This document shows, piece by piece, positions 59,953 through 64,000 of a DNA stretch of 64,000 nt (the stretch's first letter is position 1; every line of letters begins with the position of its first letter). Location of the stretch: the NCBI RefSeq assembly GCF_000767465.1, contig NZ_CP009291.1, positions 3,204,501 to 3,268,500 of the forward strand. The letters are read 5' to 3'. A model generated the notes under the pieces. It saw only the letters and a program-made list of their open reading frames with translations. It did not search any database and was not told the origin of the DNA. Position numbers and translations under genes: made by a program. This DNA is from Novosphingobium pentaromativorans US6-1 (GTDB taxonomy: Bacteria > Pseudomonadota > Alphaproteobacteria > Sphingomonadales > Sphingomonadaceae).

Positions 59953-60647
59953 TCCGCGGCCTCGGCCAATTCGGTGGCGATGCGGGTGCGAGCCTTGAGC
60001 GCGACCGGCAGTTCGCGATCCTCGCGCAGGGCCACGAATTCGCCGGTATCGCCGTCGAGTCCGAGGACCTGGCCGGCGTGGATGTCGACGAACCAGCCAT
60101 GCAGCGACATTTCGCCGCGGGCAATGGCCGCCGCGACCGAGGGGTGGGTGCGCAAGTGGGCGATCTGCGCGATCACGTTCTCAAGGCTGATGGCCCGCAC
60201 ACGTTCACGCTCGCCCAGTTCGGGGTGGCAGGTGCTCACGATGTGCTCGGCCGCCGATCCGTGACGCAGCCATGCCGCGACATTGGGCATCTTTTCGAGT
60301 CCTACCGGGTTGCTCAGTGCCTTCATCGCGCCGCAGTCGGAGTGGCCGCACACGATGATGTCGCGCACGCCGAGGGCCGCGACGGCATATTCAACGGTGG
60401 AGGATACGCCGCCATTCATCGTCGCGAAGGGCGGGACGATGTTGCCGGCATTACGGCAGACGAACAGGTCGCCGGGCTGGGCCTGCATGATCTGTTCGGG
60501 GACGATGCGCGAATCCGCGCAGGAAATCATCAGCGCCTTGGGCTCCTGGCCGTGGGTTGCCAGCTTGCCGAACAAGTCGCTGCTTGCGGGGAAGATCGTC
60601 TTCTCGAAACTGAAGACGCGGCCGATCAACTCGTTCACGTTGCTCAC
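59949..60647 (-). CDS. Beta-class carbonic anhydrase
   Basis: 232 residues from a GTG at 60647 behind AAGGAAA. Zinc and catalytic residues: Cys43, Asp45 and Arg47 in SCADSRIVP, His102 and Cys105 in VCGHSDCGAMKAL. It interconverts CO2 and bicarbonate. The direct overlap with the SulP gene suggests a bicarbonate uptake/interconversion unit. Confidence 0.94.
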   Translation of the reverse strand: MSNVNELIGRVFSFEKTIFPASSDLFGKLATHGQEPKALMISCADSRIVPEQIMQAQPGDLFVCRNAGNIVPPFATMNGGVSSTVEYAVAALGVRDIIVCGHSDCGAMKALSNPVGLEKMPNVAAWLRHGSAAEHIVSTCHPELGERERVRAISLENVIAQIAHLRTHPSVAAAIARGEMSLHGWFVDIHAGQVLGLDGDTGEFVALREDRELPVALKARTRIATELAEAAE

Positions 60648-60769
60648 CTTTCCTTGGGTAGAATCGTCCTGCGGGATTTCCCCTCAGGTTCTTCTCCAAG
60701 AGCTAGGTGGCGTGATTGTCCGTCATCGTTCGCGAACGTTACGAAGTTTTGCTGCGGTGCAGCGCCTCG

Positions 60770-62095
60770 TCATTCGGGCGCAAGCGGAAGGCGGACGGTC
60801 GCGCGAAGACCGCCGTCGCGCCGATTGCGCAAGTCGAGCGTTCCGTTCTCCGCGCGCACGGCCTTCTGGACGATCGGCAGGCCAAGTCCCATTCCCGCGG
60901 TGTCGCGGGTGCGCGCCGTATCGAGGCGCACGAAAGGCTGGAGCGCATCGGCGATGCGGTCCTCCGGGATGCCTGGGCCATCGTCCTCGACGACGACTTC
61001 CGCGCCGTCGCCGTCGCGGCGCACGGTTACCCGGACGTTGCCGCCATAGTGAACGGCGTTCTCGATGAGGTTGGAAAGCGCGCGCCGGATAGCCACCGGC
61101 CGGGCCTTGATGACGACGCCGGGTGTGCCTTCGAACCGGGCGTCGGCGCCATGGTCGGCAGCAGTGTCAACGAGCGTCTCGGCCATGATCGAGAGGTTGA
61201 TGCGTTCGGAGGGAATCGTTTCGCCGCCATTGTCGATATAGGCCTGAATCGATTCGATCAGCATGCGCATCTCGTCGATGTCGTGGGAAATGCCTTCGCG
61301 CACTTCGGGGCCGATGCTGCCGTCGTCGAGGCGCAGGCGCATGCGCGACAGCGGCGTCTTGAGGTCATGCCCGATCGCCAGCATCGTCTGCGTCCGGTCG
61401 ACCAGCGACTGGTGGATGCGTTCCTGCATGTCGTTGAGCGCGCGGATCAGCTGGCGCATCTCGTCCGGTCCGCGCTCGGGCACGGGCTGGGGCGGTCCAG
61501 AGCCCAGTTCCCGGGTTGCGCCGATGACAGAGCGCAGCGGCTTGAGCGTGGCGCGCAGCAGCACCCAGGCGAGGGCGATGAGGAGCAGCGTAGGCAGGAC
61601 CATGCTGAGGAGCCGCCCGGCGGTCAGCTTCCAGGCGGCATTGGCGTGAGTGTGGAACTTGAGGATGCTGCGGTCCGACAGCAGGATCGAACCGCCGATG
61701 TTGCCTTGGCCGGGTAACTCCTCAAGGTGCAGTTCGATGTCGCCCGTGGCAAGCGTGGGTTCGATCTCCACGACTTGCGCGCGCAAGTTGGCAAGGCCCA
61801 GCGACCCGCGCTTGCGATCGGTCGGCGGCGACCAGTCGAGTGAGAAGCGATCCGTGCTGAGCGCTGCGGCGATGGGCGCGCGTTCGATGGGCGGCGCGCG
61901 CTCGATGGCGCGTGTCGCGAGCACCAGGTTCTCGGCAATCCGCTCGGCGTCGTCGCGGCGCAGTTCGAACGAGTTGACCCGTTCGAACAGCACCGTGTTG
62001 GCGATGATGTCGACGACGAGGACGAGCAGGAGAACGGCAAGCAGGCGCTCTGGCAAGCCGAGGCGCCGGAACAGTCCCATGCCGCGCGAGAGCAT
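60770..62095 (-). CDS. Sensor histidine kinase
   Basis: 441 residues. Two membrane helices (about 17-36 and 162-181) flank a periplasmic domain of about 125 residues that looks like a sensing domain of unknown ligand, followed by a HAMP region. Phospho-acceptor His243 lies in IGHDLKTPLSRMRLRL; the ATPase has SNLIENAVHYGG (N box), DDGPGIP (G1) and GMGLGLP (G2). The start overlaps the regulator stop by one base (TGATG). The pair controls unknown targets. An EnvZ-like layout is suggested but not proven. Confidence 0.93.
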   Translation of the reverse strand: MLSRGMGLFRRLGLPERLLAVLLLVLVVDIIANTVLFERVNSFELRRDDAERIAENLVLATRAIERAPPIERAPIAAALSTDRFSLDWSPPTDRKRGSLGLANLRAQVVEIEPTLATGDIELHLEELPGQGNIGGSILLSDRSILKFHTHANAAWKLTAGRLLSMVLPTLLLIALAWVLLRATLKPLRSVIGATRELGSGPPQPVPERGPDEMRQLIRALNDMQERIHQSLVDRTQTMLAIGHDLKTPLSRMRLRLDDGSIGPEVREGISHDIDEMRMLIESIQAYIDNGGETIPSERINLSIMAETLVDTAADHGADARFEGTPGVVIKARPVAIRRALSNLIENAVHYGGNVRVTVRRDGDGAEVVVEDDGPGIPEDRIADALQPFVRLDTARTRDTAGMGLGLPIVQKAVRAENGTLDLRNRRDGGLRATVRLPLAPE

Positions 62096-62823
62096 CAGGT
62101 ACGGGTCACTTCCGCCCTGAACATGTAGCCGACGCCGCGCACCGTGACGATCGGCGACTCCTTGTCTTCGGTCTGGAGCTTGCGACGCAGTCGGCTGACG
62201 AGGACGTCGATGCTGCGATCCGAGCTGTCGCCGATGCGCGAGCGCGACAGCTCCATCAGGCGCTCACGCCCGAGCACCCGCTGGGGATAGCCCAGGAAGG
62301 TGGAGAGCAGGTCGAATTCGGCGCCGGTCAGATCGACCATGACGCCGTTCGGCGCGCGCAGTTCGCGCCGCGCGAGCGAAACCTGCCATCCATCGAAGTA
62401 GATCAGTTCGGGCGCGCGGCCGTCTGCGGGGCTTTCGATCGCGCCTTCGTAGCCGCCCCGGCGCAGGACGGCGCTGACTCGGGCGGCCAGTTCGCGGGTA
62501 CTGAACGGCTTGGGAAGATAATCGTCGGCGCCGAGTTCAAGCCCGAGCACGCGGTCTTCCTCGCTGCCCTTGGCGGAGATGAAGATGATCGGAATGTCGC
62601 TTTCACGGCGCAGGCTCCGGAACAGGTCGAAGCCGCTGGTGCCCGGCAGCATGATGTCCAGCACGATGAGCTGGACCTGGGTTTCGCGCAAGGTGACCCA
62701 CATCTCCGCCCCCGTTGCCGCGGTCAGCACGTTGAAACCGCTCTGGCGCAGGGCCCGGGCGGTCAGCGTGCGAAGCGCGCCATCGTCTTCTACAAGAAGG
62801 ATGGTGGGGGGCGTGGTGATCAT
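62095..62823 (-). CDS. OmpR-family response regulator
   Basis: 242 residues from the ATG at 62823 (MITTPPTILLVEDDG); a longer start at 62871 would add 16 residues. Receiver: acidic pair E12/D13, phospho-acceptor Asp56 in LIVLDIMLPG, Lys105 in KPFS. The C-terminal winged-helix DNA-binding domain runs from about 150, with RRELRAPNGVMVDLTGAEFD and RSIDVLVSRLRRKLQ. It is the regulator of the adjacent kinase. Confidence 0.93.
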   Translation of the reverse strand: MITTPPTILLVEDDGALRTLTARALRQSGFNVLTAATGAEMWVTLRETQVQLIVLDIMLPGTSGFDLFRSLRRESDIPIIFISAKGSEEDRVLGLELGADDYLPKPFSTRELAARVSAVLRRGGYEGAIESPADGRAPELIYFDGWQVSLARRELRAPNGVMVDLTGAEFDLLSTFLGYPQRVLGRERLMELSRSRIGDSSDRSIDVLVSRLRRKLQTEDKESPIVTVRGVGYMFRAEVTRT

Positions 62824-62942
62824 GTCGTGGGGGGATCTGATTCTGTGTGCGAACGTCATCGTCTCTTGCATGTTGCTGCGGATATAGGAAGGCCGGCGCG
62901 GTCAGGCAAACCGCACCGGCTCAATTTGCATGGGGCTCTCGA

Positions 62943-63587
62943 TCAGCCGAGCGTTCGGGGCAGCGCCCGCCGCAGGGTTTCGACGGCATCGAGCAGACCT
63001 GCCGCTTCTGCCGGAGCGAGACCGCCCCTGATCGACTTGCCGTCCTCGGCCTTGAACTTGAGTTGCCACGGCTTGCGGCTTTCCGGCGTGTAGCCTTCGG
63101 CAATCTCGCTCACGACGTACTCGGGCAGTTCGAAGACGAGGCGGGTGTGGCGGTTGCAGGCCCGGTGGATGGCATCGACCGGGGGGCAGTCTTCGTTCCA
63201 CGCTTCGGCGATCAGCAGGTCGGCCTGGGCTGGTTGCCCACCGGCTTCGAACTTCACGCCGACCACACGCGGGGCCGGGCCGGGGTGGACCAGTTCGTGC
63301 CAGACCTGCCAGCGCACGGCGCCGGACTGTCGGTCGACCAGAGCCTTCAGGTGGACGTCACGTGCATGGGCCCCGCCGATGGTGCGGCTGCGGTCCCATG
63401 CCTCATGGGTGGACACGAGGACATGGGGGGAGGCTGGATCGTCGTGAATTTCGACCTGTTCGCGCACCTCATCGGGGGTGAGCTGCGCCAGGCCGGTCGG
63501 AAGCCGGTCGTAGGCGAGAGCGGAACCGGCCCCGGCGAATGGTGCGATCGCCAGCGCCAGAGGCATGAGCGAACGCGCGAGGATCAT
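62943..63587 (-). CDS. Secreted hypothetical protein
   Basis: 214 residues. N-terminal signal (MILARSLMPLALAIAPFAG, cleavage about ALAYD). The mature part has two cysteines (NEDCPPVDAIHRACNRHTRL), a beta-rich middle (VRWQVWHELVHPGPAPRVVG) and an acidic Glu-rich end. No known family was recognised. The ATG overlaps the stop of the next minus-strand gene by four bases, so the two are translationally coupled. Confidence 0.75.
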   Translation of the reverse strand: MILARSLMPLALAIAPFAGAGSALAYDRLPTGLAQLTPDEVREQVEIHDDPASPHVLVSTHEAWDRSRTIGGAHARDVHLKALVDRQSGAVRWQVWHELVHPGPAPRVVGVKFEAGGQPAQADLLIAEAWNEDCPPVDAIHRACNRHTRLVFELPEYVVSEIAEGYTPESRKPWQLKFKAEDGKSIRGGLAPAEAAGLLDAVETLRRALPRTLG

Positions 63588-63901
63588 TGCGCGGTCTCTT
63601 CGCGAGCCGTCTCAAGCGCGAAGTCGGAGAGCAATGCTTCGCCCTGTTCCTTTACCATGCGGTGGCGGCAGGCGGGGTTCTTGGTGGGGTGCGCGGCGCA
63701 GGAAAGCGTTGCCTGTTCGTTGCCTTTTGTTTCCGAGGTATCGGTGCGGCTCATGCCGATCACGCCCTTGGCCCTGAGGAAAGGACGCTGCGGATAGGCC
63801 TGGGCGGCCGGAGCCGGTTCCACGCAGGCGAGGGCTGCCGGAGTGCAGGATGCGCCCGGGTTTGCGAGAGTGGAAATGGCGAAAAGCGCTACCGAAATCA
63901 T
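63584..63901 (-). CDS. Small secreted hypothetical protein
   Basis: 105 residues from the ATG at 63901, behind GGGAG. A short N-terminal hydrophobic signal (VALFAISTLANPG) precedes a region with four cysteines (C19, C26, C68, C78) and a charged end. It is upstream of, and overlaps, the 214-residue gene. Function unknown. Confidence 0.65.
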   Translation of the reverse strand: MISVALFAISTLANPGASCTPAALACVEPAPAAQAYPQRPFLRAKGVIGMSRTDTSETKGNEQATLSCAAHPTKNPACRHRMVKEQGEALLSDFALETAREETAQ

Positions 63902-63949
63902 TATATGCTCCCATGTGGAATCTTGATGCTTCCTGATTGGGAGTTATTC

Positions 63950-64000
63950 GTGTCCTGGTTCCTTCGTCTCTGTGACGAATTGTTTCCGGCGACTATTTTC
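63950..64000 (+). CDS. Possible start of a gene running out of the window
   Basis: GGGAG (63940-63944) followed at proper spacing by GTG at 63950 opens a frame MSWFLRLCDELFPATIF that is still open at the end of the window. Only 17 codons are visible, so this is speculative. Confidence 0.25.
   Translation, partial: MSWFLRLCDELFPATIF

Overview
The window is GC-rich chromosomal DNA from an alphaproteobacterium, most likely a sphingomonad (Sphingomonadales, Novosphingobium-like). This is inferred from the ribosomal and TCA gene layout, a TorF-family porin, the UrcA-family protein, sphingomonad-type small secreted proteins and short dispersed palindromes. There are no rRNA or tRNA genes, no CRISPR array, no insertion sequence and no prophage. 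Most of the window is core genome. Two genes (35876-36793 and 40478-41794) are clearly more AT-rich than their surroundings and look acquired.

1-8.6 kb: the end of the spc ribosomal operon (rplO end, secY, adk), an inserted SRPBCC gene, then rpsM-rpsK-rpoA-rplQ with perfect hairpins on both sides of rpoA, then a secreted prolyl oligopeptidase. 8.6-15.4 kb: two tandem paralogous small secreted proteins, a TRIC/UPF0126 membrane protein, an M49-like metallopeptidase, a quinone-oxidoreductase-like protein, a VOC protein and an acyltransferase-3 protein. 15.7-23.5 kb (minus strand): the TCA block mdh-sucD-sucA-sucB-lpdA, with sucC missing from its usual place. 24-25.7 kb: a small hypothetical protein and a SleB-like cell wall hydrolase.

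25.9-30.8 kb: a cobalamin riboswitch leading a translationally coupled B12 uptake operon (outer-membrane receptor, binding lipoprotein, permease, ATPase). 31.1-32.3 kb: a 54-residue protein, an Rrf2/NsrR-like Fe-S regulator and a divergent single-domain globin sharing two candidate operators, suggesting a nitric-oxide response unit. 32.3-35.1 kb: RlpA, an M28 peptidase and an UrcA-family protein. 35.1-36.8 kb: a gene-poor stretch with REP-like palindromes and an AT-rich surface-type lipoprotein. 37-44 kb: a small secreted protein, uvrA, an AT-rich AAA ATPase with a probable winged-helix tail, a long HTH protein and a second RlpA. 44.2-49.8 kb: argG, cfa, a pteridine-reductase-like SDR, a glycine-zipper protein, a PhzF-family protein and a short asparaginase-like protein.

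49.9-57.2 kb: a complete-looking histidine utilisation cluster (hutU, hutG, hutH, hutI, divergent hutF-hutC) of the HutF/HutG five-step type, but hutU carries an in-frame TAA at codon 63. 57.3-64 kb: a TorF-family porin, a SulP anion transporter coupled to a beta-carbonic anhydrase, a two-component pair and two overlapping secreted hypothetical proteins. No wholly new multi-gene system stands out. The strongest leads are the broken hutU, the globin/Rrf2 operators, the AT-rich ATPase, the HTH gene with a repeat inside it, and several very strong inverted repeats.
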